Below are positions 1-5,205 of a stretch of 12,182 bases of DNA, in pieces. How positions within the stretch are numbered: position 1 is the first letter of the stretch; the number at the start of each line of letters is the position of its first letter. The stretch is from CAZUZD01 sp964624465 (GTDB lineage Bacteria > Planctomycetota > Planctomycetia > Isosphaerales > Isosphaeraceae): the NCBI GenBank assembly GCA_964624465.1, contig CAZUZD010000186.1:1-12182 (forward strand), read 5' to 3'. The notes below the pieces were generated by a model that did no database searches, was not told the DNA's origin, and saw only the letters and a list, made by a program, of their open reading frames with translations. A program made the translations under genes and the position numbers.

Positions 1-491
1 CCGACGGCGCGAGCTTCGCGAATGCCCCGGCCAACTACTGGCTCGCCGAGGAACCGCCGCACCTGCTCGCCGAACACACCGCGCAGAACTTCCTCGGCCT
101 GCGCCTGCAGTGCGCGCAGTGCCACGACCATCCGTTCGAGAACTGGACGATGGACGACTACTACGGCTTCGCCGCCTTCTTCGCGCAGGTGGGCCGCAAG
201 CGCGCCGAGGACGGCAGCGAGTGGATCGTCTGGGATCGCCGCAGCGGCGACGTGCGGCACAAACGCAGCAATGCCGTGACGCCGCCGCGTTTCCTCGGCG
301 GCCCCGCGGCGAAGCTGGCGGCCGGCCAGGACCGCCGCGCGGCGCTGGCGCAGTGGCTGACCGGGCCGGCGAACCCGTGGTTCTCCCGCCATGTCGCCAA
401 CCGTGTCTGGGCGCGCCTGTTCGGCCGCGGCCTCGTCGAACCGGTCGACGACGTGCGACGCGGCAACCCCGCCTCGCACCCGCGCCTGCTC
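1..491 (+). CDS. DUF1549/DUF1553 family protein, internal fragment (both ends missing)
   Basis: The reading frame starts at base 3 and is already open at the window edge. It carries a CAQCHDHPFENWT segment; the CxxCH haem-binding-like motif is at 111-125. A DUF1553-type stretch follows at about 339-491, with ALAQWLT, NPWFSRHVANRVWARLFGRGLVEP-type and DDVR-x-NPASHPRLL motifs. In Planctomycetota such proteins are large, exported and usually encoded next to DUF1501 genes; their biochemical role is not established. Family similarity stops at the LL codons (486-491). Roughly the last 150 or more residues of the usual C-terminus are absent. Beyond this point the frame stays open only because it runs antisense to the ABC ATPase and adaptor genes. 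Arginine codons differ from the neighbours: 13 of 17 are CGC and only one is CGG, while the adjoining ATPase fragment mostly uses CGG. That fits a foreign or misjoined segment. Family assignment is firm; the cause of the truncation is open. Confidence 0.85.
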
Positions 492-493
492 GG
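480..493. other. breakpoint joining two truncated genes (rearrangement or assembly misjoin)
   Basis: Similarity to DUF1553 on the plus strand ends at about 491. Similarity to the ABC ATPase on the minus strand ends at about 481-484. The shared bases CGCGCCTGCTCGG read as Arg-Leu-Leu on one strand and Glu-Gln-Ala-Arg on the other, and both readings fit their own family. This looks like a joint at a stretch of about 10-13 bp present in both source sequences. No insertion-sequence ends, target duplication or tRNA are seen. Codon boundaries on the two strands coincide, so both frames continue past the joint as meaningless antisense translation. Confidence 0.7.
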
Positions 494-716
494 AGGCCGA
501 GAGCGCGGCCACGTCCCGGTCGTCGAGCCAGTAGCGGCCGGCGCTCGGCACGTCGAGCAGGCCGAGGATGTTCATCAAGGTCGACTTGCCCGAGCCCGAC
601 GGACCCATGATGGCCGCGAACTCGTTCGAGCCGATCTCCAGGTCAACCCCCCGCAGCGCCATCACGACCTCGGCGCCGGTCGGGTACACCTTGGTGATCC
701 CCTCCAGCCGGATCAT
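484..716 (-). CDS. MacB-type ABC transporter ATP-binding protein, N-terminal fragment
   Basis: The gene starts at ATG 716-714, which overlaps the TGA of the adaptor gene (715-713) as ATGA, so translation is probably coupled. The start MIRLEGITKVYPTG and the Walker A motif GPSGSGKST (residues 38-46, bases 579-605), followed by LMNILGLLD, are typical of the LolD/MacB ATPases that power efflux or lipoprotein-release systems. Only about 80 residues remain. After LSASEQAR (residues 71-78) the family expects R-x-R-x-IGFVFQ and the Q-loop, but the sequence instead becomes the antisense of the DUF1553 gene. The Q-loop, the LSGGQ signature, Walker B and the H-loop are all missing. As it stands the product could not hydrolyse ATP. 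If the joint is an assembly error, the intact gene (about 230-250 aa) and a MacB permease would be expected downstream. Confidence 0.85.
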
Positions 717-2044
717 GGCCGGGCTCCCACCGCGGCGGCGGGCGTGGCCGGGGTGGTGGCGGCGGCCAGCGGGCTCTCCTCGGTCACCGGCGAGCCGTCA
801 CGGAGCTCGTCGAGCGAGCGGAACGGGCCGACGACCACGCGGGTGCCGGGCGGCAGCCCATCCAGGATCTCCACCCGGCGCTCGTCGCTCAGCCCGGTCT
901 CGACCGGCCGGAACCGCGCCACGCCGTTCTCGACGACGAACACGAGCTTCACGTACCGCGACTCCGCCTCGCGGGCCGCGCCGCCCGAGGGGCCCTTCGC
1001 CGCGCCGTGGGCCTCGAGCCAGGCGATCAGCTCGGGCGTCTTCGGCAGGTCCTTGAGCCGGCGGTGGACGACGGCCTGCACGGGCACGCTCACGGCGCTC
1101 GAGGTGCGGCGGACCTCGACCTCGACCGAGACGGTCATGCCGGGTCGCAAGGCGGTGCCCTCGGCCTTCACACCGACGAGGGTCTCGAAGCTCACGACCT
1201 CGCCGGTCTTCGTCCCCTTGGAGGCGACGCGGTCGACGGTGGCCGGCACGGGCACGTCGGGCTCGGCCAGCAGGTACACGCGGGCGGGCTGGCCGGGCTT
1301 GACCAGGGGGACATCGGTCTCGTCGATGTCGGCGCGCACCCGCAGGCGGGTCGGGTCGCCGACGGTCATGAGGATGGTGCCGGGCAGGTTCGTGGTGCCG
1401 GCGATCACGACCTCGCCGACCTCGACCTTCAGGCCGGCCACCACGCCGTCGATCGGCGACCTGATCAGGGTCCGGTTCAGCTCCTCCTCGTTGGAGCGGC
1501 GGAGGGCCTCGCTCTCGGAGAGCTCGTTGCGGCTCATGGCGAGGGCGGCGTCGGCCTTGGCGAGGATCGAGCGGGCGTCGGCCTGCTCGGTGACGCTGGC
1601 GGCCCCCCGGCCGGCGAGCTGGGCGGTGCGGGTCAGGTCGCGCACGGCCTTCTCGCGCTCGGCGTCGGCCTGGTCGATGGCGGCCTTGAGCCGGCCCATG
1701 CGGGCCTGGATCGAGTCGAGCCGGGCGGTGGCGTCGGTCGAGTCGAGCCGCACCAGCACGTCGCCGGCCTTCACGGCGTCGCCGTCGCGGACCCGCACCT
1801 CCAGCACCCGGCCGACGATCTGCGAGGAAATTTCCGCCTCCTCGACCAGCTCGACCTCCCCGGGGGCCATGATCGTCTGGACGATCGGCGCCAGGCCGGG
1901 CTCCTCCAGGGTCACCTCCAGCGGCGGCTTGCGGAGCAGTTGCCAGTCGAGCGCCGGGGCCGCGCTGCCCCGGTTGAAGTTGGCCGCCACCAGGCCGGCG
2001 ACGAGGCCGGCGATCGTGAGCAGGCCGATCCAGACACGCACCAT
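713..2044 (-). CDS. MacA/HlyD-type periplasmic adaptor (membrane fusion protein) of an ABC efflux system
   Basis: The protein has 443 aa. An N-terminal membrane anchor (about residues 4-22) is followed by a lipoyl half-motif (about 60-102, PGEVELVEEAEISSQIVGRV and DGDAVKAGDVLVRLD). An alpha-helical hairpin rich in Ala, Glu and Arg spans about 103-190, and the second lipoyl half has RSPIDGVVAGLKVEVGE (195-211). A beta-barrel (about 225-310, with ALRPGMTVSVEVEV) and a membrane-proximal domain (about 315-418, with VRIx-like VEILDGLPPGTRVVVGP) complete it. This is the domain order of adaptors that link an inner-membrane transporter to the outer membrane. Start ATG 2044 has an AGGA four bases upstream. 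About 33 residues (329-361, charged and Gly/Ala-rich) interrupt the membrane-proximal domain between VPVQAVVHR and YVKLVFVVENG. The stop overlaps the ATPase start, which points to an ABC (MacAB-like) rather than an RND partner. The substrate is unknown. Confidence 0.9.
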   Translation of the reverse strand: MVRVWIGLLTIAGLVAGLVAANFNRGSAAPALDWQLLRKPPLEVTLEEPGLAPIVQTIMAPGEVELVEEAEISSQIVGRVLEVRVRDGDAVKAGDVLVRLDSTDATARLDSIQARMGRLKAAIDQADAEREKAVRDLTRTAQLAGRGAASVTEQADARSILAKADAALAMSRNELSESEALRRSNEEELNRTLIRSPIDGVVAGLKVEVGEVVIAGTTNLPGTILMTVGDPTRLRVRADIDETDVPLVKPGQPARVYLLAEPDVPVPATVDRVASKGTKTGEVVSFETLVGVKAEGTALRPGMTVSVEVEVRRTSSAVSVPVQAVVHRRLKDLPKTPELIAWLEAHGAAKGPSGGAAREAESRYVKLVFVVENGVARFRPVETGLSDERRVEILDGLPPGTRVVVGPFRSLDELRDGSPVTEESPLAAATTPATPAAAVGARP

Positions 2045-2060
2045 GGGGTCCTGATCCTTC

Positions 2061-2077
2061 CCGCGCCCGGGGCGCGG
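2061..2077 (-). promoter_or_regulatory. short GC hairpin in the leader of the adaptor gene
   Basis: CCGCGCC (2061-2067) and GGCGCGG (2071-2077) form a 7-bp perfect stem with a three-base loop. It lies 16 bases upstream of the adaptor ATG and just upstream of its AGGA ribosome-binding site. It sits in the 89-bp gap between the YIP1-like gene and the adaptor. It could set relative expression within the operon or stabilise a processed transcript. It has no T-tract, so it is not a classical terminator. In DNA this GC-rich, chance stems are common. Confidence 0.25.
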
Positions 2078-2133
2078 CCATCATCTCGTCGCCAGGGGTC
2101 CAGTCGGTCTCGGTCCGATTCCGTTCCGTTCGC

Positions 2134-2868
2134 TCAGGCGGGCAGCACGGTCAGCCGCATGCCGGCCCCGATGGCCAGCGCCAGGCCCACCCGCATGCTG
2201 GCCTCGATCGTCCAGAGCAGCAGGCAGAGGCCCAGCGCCACCCAGAGCGGCAGTTGCCCCCGGCGGTGGGCTCCCAGCGCCAGGCCGGTCCAGCCGATCA
2301 GCGCGAAGGCGTCCAGTTGCTTGAGCGCCGTCCAGAAGGTGGCCGGATAGGTGCCATCGGGCAGCAGCAGGGTGGCCGAGGTCTCCACATCGGGCCGCCG
2401 CAGCAGCAGCATCAGGCCCACCTGCACGGCCAGCCCCAGCACCCAGGGCCACTGGCCCCGGGCGCAGTCGGCCAGGGTCTCGCCGATGCGGGTCGGCCGC
2501 CCCGCCAGCGCGGCCAGGCCGGCGAACACCGTGGCACAGAGCAGTGCCCGGACGGCCACCCCCAGCGGCTCGGCGCCGAAGTCGCCCAGGGCGAGCAGGA
2601 TCGCCCAGAACGGCAGCGTGTCCCGCTGGGTCTGGATCGCCTTGCGGATCACCTCGTCGCCCACCTCGCCCAGCGCCTTCGTCTCGACCCGCGCCGACCC
2701 CTGCTCGACCGCCGCGGCCAGGCCCGCCCCCCGGTACCCCGAGCCCCACGCGACCAGTTGCAGCCCCACCACCAGCGCAGCCCACAGCCCGAGCCAGCGG
2801 CCGAAGCCCGCCGACCGATCGATCCCGACCCCATCTGCTCCCGATCCTGTGGCCACCGTCCGCTCCAC
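2134..2868 (-). CDS. YIP1-like multi-spanning membrane protein, function unknown
   Basis: From the GTG at 2868 the product is 244 aa. Hydrophobic spans lie at about residues 23-42, 99-122, 141-156, 186-200 and 205-240. The LKQLDAFALIGWTGLALG stretch (182-199) resembles the 'LD-x-F-x-LW' region of YIP1-domain membrane proteins. No catalytic motif is seen. The frame stays open upstream to 3141, but that part (Pro/Arg/Gly-rich, with no membrane pattern) reads like non-coding GC-rich DNA, so I chose the GTG just before the first charged-then-hydrophobic stretch. No strong ribosome-binding site marks this GTG, and the start is uncertain by some tens of codons. The gene lies 89 bp upstream of the adaptor on the same strand and is probably co-transcribed with the exporter genes. 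It may be an accessory membrane component, which is inference from position. The YIP1 assignment is moderate. Confidence 0.65.
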   Translation of the reverse strand: MERTVATGSGADGVGIDRSAGFGRWLGLWAALVVGLQLVAWGSGYRGAGLAAAVEQGSARVETKALGEVGDEVIRKAIQTQRDTLPFWAILLALGDFGAEPLGVAVRALLCATVFAGLAALAGRPTRIGETLADCARGQWPWVLGLAVQVGLMLLLRRPDVETSATLLLPDGTYPATFWTALKQLDAFALIGWTGLALGAHRRGQLPLWVALGLCLLLWTIEASMRVGLALAIGAGMRLTVLPA

Positions 2869-2942
2869 AGCCCAGACGCGATCCGCGCGGGCCTGCGCCC
2901 CGAGAATGTACCCCGGGACCCGCCCCCGGGTTTCGCGCGAGC

Positions 2943-2948
2943 ATTGTA
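2943..2948 (-). promoter_or_regulatory. possible -10 element (TACAAT) for the YIP1-adaptor-ATPase operon
   Basis: On the minus strand TACAAT stands out in a very GC-rich stretch, about 75 bases upstream of the proposed GTG start of the YIP1-like gene. It differs from TATAAT at one position. No convincing -35 hexamer is found 16-18 bases upstream (CTGCGG at 17). The call therefore rests on the -10 box and its position only. Confidence 0.35.
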
Positions 2949-3069
2949 GCGGATCCCGCCCCCGGCCGCAGGCCGCTCCCCCTGCCCCCTGGATGCCCGG
3001 CGGGTCGAGGGGCCGCGTCCGGCCCGACGCCGCCTGTCGCTGCGCGACCCGGTGGTTGATGTGGGTGGT

Positions 3070-3090
3070 TGGTCCTGGCGGATCGGACCA
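3070..3090 (-). terminator. possible hairpin terminator after the small DUF3969-like gene
   Basis: TGGTCC (3070-3075) and GGACCA (3085-3090) pair around a nine-base loop, with further weak pairing of flanking GGG and CCC. On the minus strand the stem begins about eight bases after the TGA at 3100-3098. No T-run follows it, so an intrinsic terminator is only a suggestion. Confidence 0.3.
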
Positions 3091-3097
3091 CCCAGCG

Positions 3098-3461
3098 TCA
3101 ACGGTCGGAATCCTCGATGAACCGATCGAGCCACTTCTCAAGCTGCGCGGAGCTGGACTCCGTGCCTTGCAGGAAGGAACGGGTTTTCTCCATCAGTTCG
3201 TCAACAGCCGCTTTCCCTTGCTCTGCTGAAACCAGCCGGTTGATCGCATCGAGCTCGGCACCTTCGTGGAGAATCTCGACCAATCTGGTTGGTACCCCCG
3301 ACTTGTTTGCAGCGCTGGATGGAGTGTGGTGAGAACAGCAGCGTTTCGGCTTCATCGACGGTGATCGCCTCGTGTCGCAGGGCATCGCAGATGCCCAGGG
3401 CCAACAGGGCGAGGACTCTCTGGAACCTGACGGATTCGGCGGGTGACATCGATGGTTCCAA
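3098..3461 (-). pseudogene. small DUF3969-like protein gene, split by a one-base frameshift
   Basis: The first frame begins at TTG 3461 (MEPSMSPAESVRFQ...) or ATG 3449. It reads VLALLALGICDALRHEAITVDEAETLLFSPHSIQRCKQVG. It then loses sense and would stop at about 3201. A second frame reads RLVEILHEGAELDAINRLV..., continues to FIEDSDR and ends at TGA 3100-3098. Removing one G from the run of five at 3295-3299 joins them into one protein of about 115-120 aa (…CKQVG-VPTRLVEIL…). The pattern LALGI-x-x-AL / I-x-xDEAE-x-LLFSP / ELI-E-x-x-HxGxELdai is what I recall of the uncharacterised DUF3969 family; this was not checked by search. The function is unknown. Neither start has a clear ribosome-binding site. 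Whether the indel is real or a homopolymer sequencing error cannot be decided here. Confidence 0.65.
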
Positions 3462-3505
3462 CCGGACTTGATCGCCAGGTCGTACACCGTACCAGAGGGC
3501 CGTGC

Positions 3506-3586
3506 GCCGTGGCCTGAGCGCAGCGTGGCCACGATTCGGGCGGCCGTCGCGTCGTCGTCGTGGCCACGCTGCGCTCAGGCCACGGC
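3506..3586. repeat. perfect 29-bp inverted repeat with a 23-base loop
   Basis: The left arm (3506-3534, beginning GCCGTGGCCTGAGCGCAGCG) is the exact reverse complement of the right arm (3558-3586, beginning TCGTGGCCACGCTGCGCTCA). The loop is 3535-3557. Both arms contain TGGCC boxes, so each arm carries internal short symmetry. A perfect 29-bp arm is far beyond chance even at this GC content. It lies in a divergent intergenic region, so it is not placed as a terminator for either gene. It has no transposase or target-site duplication nearby. It could be a dispersed REP-like or MITE-like palindrome, or a structured RNA or DNA element. Its copy number in the genome is unknown. Confidence 0.9.
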
Positions 3587-3716
3587 ACCCAGGTCAGCAG
3601 CCGCTCAGCGACCGGATCGGTTCGAGCGACCAAACTCCCGGGAGGCGGGGAGACCGGACAACGTCGGGGCGGTGTCCGGGTTGTGTCGTGAGAATTCGGC
3701 GGAGGTGGTGGGATGG

Positions 3717-3748
3717 CGCCCCGCCCCGTTGAGCGGGGGTGCGGGGCG
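3717..3748 (+). promoter_or_regulatory. GC hairpin overlapping the -35 region of the DUF1501 promoter
   Basis: CGCCCCG (3717-3723) pairs with CGGGGCG (3742-3748), and the adjoining CCCCG (3724-3728) pairs with CGGGG (3734-3738), leaving a three-base bulge. The five-base loop (3729-3733) is TTGAG, the first five bases of the proposed -35 box. The dyad could be an operator around the promoter or a chance product of GC-rich sequence. Confidence 0.35.
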
Positions 3749-3757
3749 GGCTAGAAT
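3729..3757 (+). promoter_or_regulatory. sigma70-like promoter of the DUF1501 gene
   Basis: TTGAGC (3729-3734) and TAGAAT (3752-3757) are separated by exactly 17 bases and match TTGACA/TATAAT at four and five of six positions. The DUF1501 ATG lies 44 bases downstream of the -10 box. This is the best-formed promoter in the window. Confidence 0.6.
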
Positions 3758-3801
3758 CCGGCACGGGGGGCGACTTGCCCGCCGACCAGGGGGGCGGAGC
3801 G

Positions 3802-5163
3802 ATGCGAGAGCAAACCCACTGCCGGGGGCCGGCGGTGCTGACCCGCCGGGGGGTGCTGCAGGTCGGCGGCGCGGCGGCGCTGGGGCTTTCGCTGCCGGGG
3901 CTGTTGCAGGCCAGGGAGCAGGCTCCCGACCTGAGCCCGACGGCCGACGCCTGCATCCTGATCTTCCTGAACGGCGGGCCCAGCCACCTCGACATGTGGG
4001 ACCTCAAGCCGGACGCCCCGGCCGAGATCCGCGGCGAGTTCCGGCCGATCGCCAGCACGATGCCCGGCGTCACCGTCTCCGAGCACCTGCCCCGGTTCGC
4101 GAAGGTCATCCACCACGGTACGCTGATCCGATCGGCGCACCACGGGGTGAACAACTCGCACGCCGCGGCCGTGTACTGTGCCCTGACCGGCCACGACCGG
4201 GGGGAGCTGGGCGGCGGCGCGAAGCCGACGGACAACCCGGCGATCGGCTCGGTGCTGGGGCTGCTGCGGCCACCGGGTCGGCCGGTGGTGCCGTACGTCT
4301 CGATGCCGTTCATCACCGCCGAGGGCGCGGGCGGGCCGCCGCAGCCGGGGTTCTTCGGCGGGTTCCTGGGCCGCAACCGCGACCCCCTGTTCGTGCTCAA
4401 GGACCCGAACGCCCCCGACTTCGCCATGCCCGAGATGGGCCTGCCCGAGGGCGTCGGCCCTGCCCGGCTCGACGTCAGGCGCGCCCTGGCCGGCAACCTC
4501 GACGACCTGGAGCGCTCGCACGACCGCCGGCTCCGCGACATGGATGGCTTCCAGGCCCGGGCCTACGACCTGATCACGACCCCCGCCAGCCAGCGGGCGT
4601 TCCGGCTCGACCAGGAGGATCCGAGGACCCGCGACGCCTACGGCCGGAACATCTATGGCCAGAGCGTGCTGCTGGCGCGCCGGCTGATCGAGGCCGGCAC
4701 GCGGGTCGCGTGCATCTCGTGGGCCCCCGACGCCAACGCGACCTGGGACACCCACGGCCAGAACTTCGCCGCGCTCAAGACCCGGCTCCTGCCGCAGCTC
4801 GATGCGGCGGTGTCGAGCCTGATCGACGACCTGGCGGCGCGCGGGATGCTCGAGCGCACGGTGGTGGCGGTGATGGGGGAATTTGGCCGCACGCCCAAGA
4901 TCAACGCCGCCGCCGGCCGCGACCACTGGAACTTCGGCTACAGCCTCTGGCTCGCCGGCGGCGGGATCAAGGCCGGGCACGTCCACGGCGCCAGCGACAA
5001 GATCGGCGCCCGGCCCAGCCGCGACCCGGTCACGCCGGCCGAGATCATCGCGACCATCTACCGCTGCCTGGGCATCCCCGCCGACCTGGAGCTGCACGAC
5101 CCCTTGCAGCGGCCGTTCGCCGTCGTGCCCCGGGGCGAGCCGATCCCCGAGATCCTGGCCTGA
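3802..5163 (+). CDS. DUF1501 family protein, Tat-exported
   Basis: From ATG 3802 the product is 453 aa. The frame stays open 63 bases further upstream, but AGGGGG and GGAG just before 3802, and the signal peptide, decide this start. TRRGVLQVG (14-22) followed by AAALGLSLPGLL is a twin-arginine signal, so the protein should be folded in the cytoplasm and exported. Family hallmarks follow: FLNGGPSHLDMWDLKPDAP (55-73), HHGVNNSHAAAVY (113-125), WDTHGQNF (315-322), GEFGRTP (359-365) and GRDHWNFGYS (372-381). DUF1501 proteins are thought to share the alkaline phosphatase/sulfatase fold, with His and Asp residues in these motifs as likely metal ligands, but no activity is established. They are normally paired with DUF1549/DUF1553 genes; here the next gene is a DUF4038 protein and the only DUF1553 piece lies beyond the joint at 485. 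An 11-bp tandem duplication sits at the stop codon. Confidence 0.92.
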   Translation: MREQTHCRGPAVLTRRGVLQVGGAAALGLSLPGLLQAREQAPDLSPTADACILIFLNGGPSHLDMWDLKPDAPAEIRGEFRPIASTMPGVTVSEHLPRFAKVIHHGTLIRSAHHGVNNSHAAAVYCALTGHDRGELGGGAKPTDNPAIGSVLGLLRPPGRPVVPYVSMPFITAEGAGGPPQPGFFGGFLGRNRDPLFVLKDPNAPDFAMPEMGLPEGVGPARLDVRRALAGNLDDLERSHDRRLRDMDGFQARAYDLITTPASQRAFRLDQEDPRTRDAYGRNIYGQSVLLARRLIEAGTRVACISWAPDANATWDTHGQNFAALKTRLLPQLDAAVSSLIDDLAARGMLERTVVAVMGEFGRTPKINAAAGRDHWNFGYSLWLAGGGIKAGHVHGASDKIGARPSRDPVTPAEIIATIYRCLGIPADLELHDPLQRPFAVVPRGEPIPEILA

Positions 5164-5172
5164 TCCTGGCCT
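5151..5172. repeat. 11-bp tandem duplication at the DUF1501 stop codon
   Basis: GATCCTGGCCT occurs twice back to back (5151-5161 and 5162-5172) and is followed by a partial third copy, GATCCGGC. The first copy includes the last Ile-Leu-Ala codons and the T of the stop. A slippage event here would change only the 3' end of the gene or its trailer. Confidence 0.8.
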
Positions 5173-5205
5173 GATCCGGCCCCCTTTCCGGACGGAGTCG
5201 CCCCG

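Larger units (their letters stand above)
2869..3097. other. intergenic region between the YIP1-like gene and the broken small gene
   Basis: These 229 bases hold the TACAAT box and several short GC palindromes (for example around CCCGGGACCCGCCCCCGGG at 2912-2930) but no recognisable gene. Reading frames crossing it are rich in Pro, Arg and Gly on both strands and show no family features. Confidence 0.5.
3462..3801. other. divergent intergenic region (340 bp) between the small gene and the DUF1501 gene
   Basis: This stretch separates a leftward and a rightward gene. It contains the 29-bp inverted repeat (3506-3586), a GC hairpin (3717-3748) and the DUF1501 promoter (3729-3757). Reading frames across it match no family I recognise. 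Confidence 0.6.

Noticed and set aside
150..2054. A 634-codon plus-strand open frame that begins in the DUF1553 fragment and runs on for 1.5 kb
   Set aside because: Beyond about 491 it is exactly antisense to the ABC ATPase start and then crosses the adaptor gene; the translation is Ser/Thr/Arg-rich with no family pattern. It is open only because stops are rare at this GC content, so it is not a fusion protein.
2254..3229. Plus-strand open frames opposite the YIP1-like gene and the small gene
   Set aside because: They are Pro/Arg/Gln-rich and without family pattern, while the minus strand has membrane spans and DUF3969-like motifs.
3098..3532. Treating the 144-codon minus-strand frame as one intact gene
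   Set aside because: Its first half is Ser/Pro-rich and starts inside the inverted repeat. The family-like N-terminus is found in another frame, so a frameshift explains it better.
3506..3586. Reading the 29-bp inverted repeat as a rho-independent terminator
   Set aside because: It lies upstream of both flanking genes, which diverge from it, its loop is long and there is no T-run after either arm.
3506..3586. Reading the inverted repeat as the terminal repeats of an insertion sequence
   Set aside because: Only 23 bases separate the arms, no transposase is near and no target-site duplication is visible.
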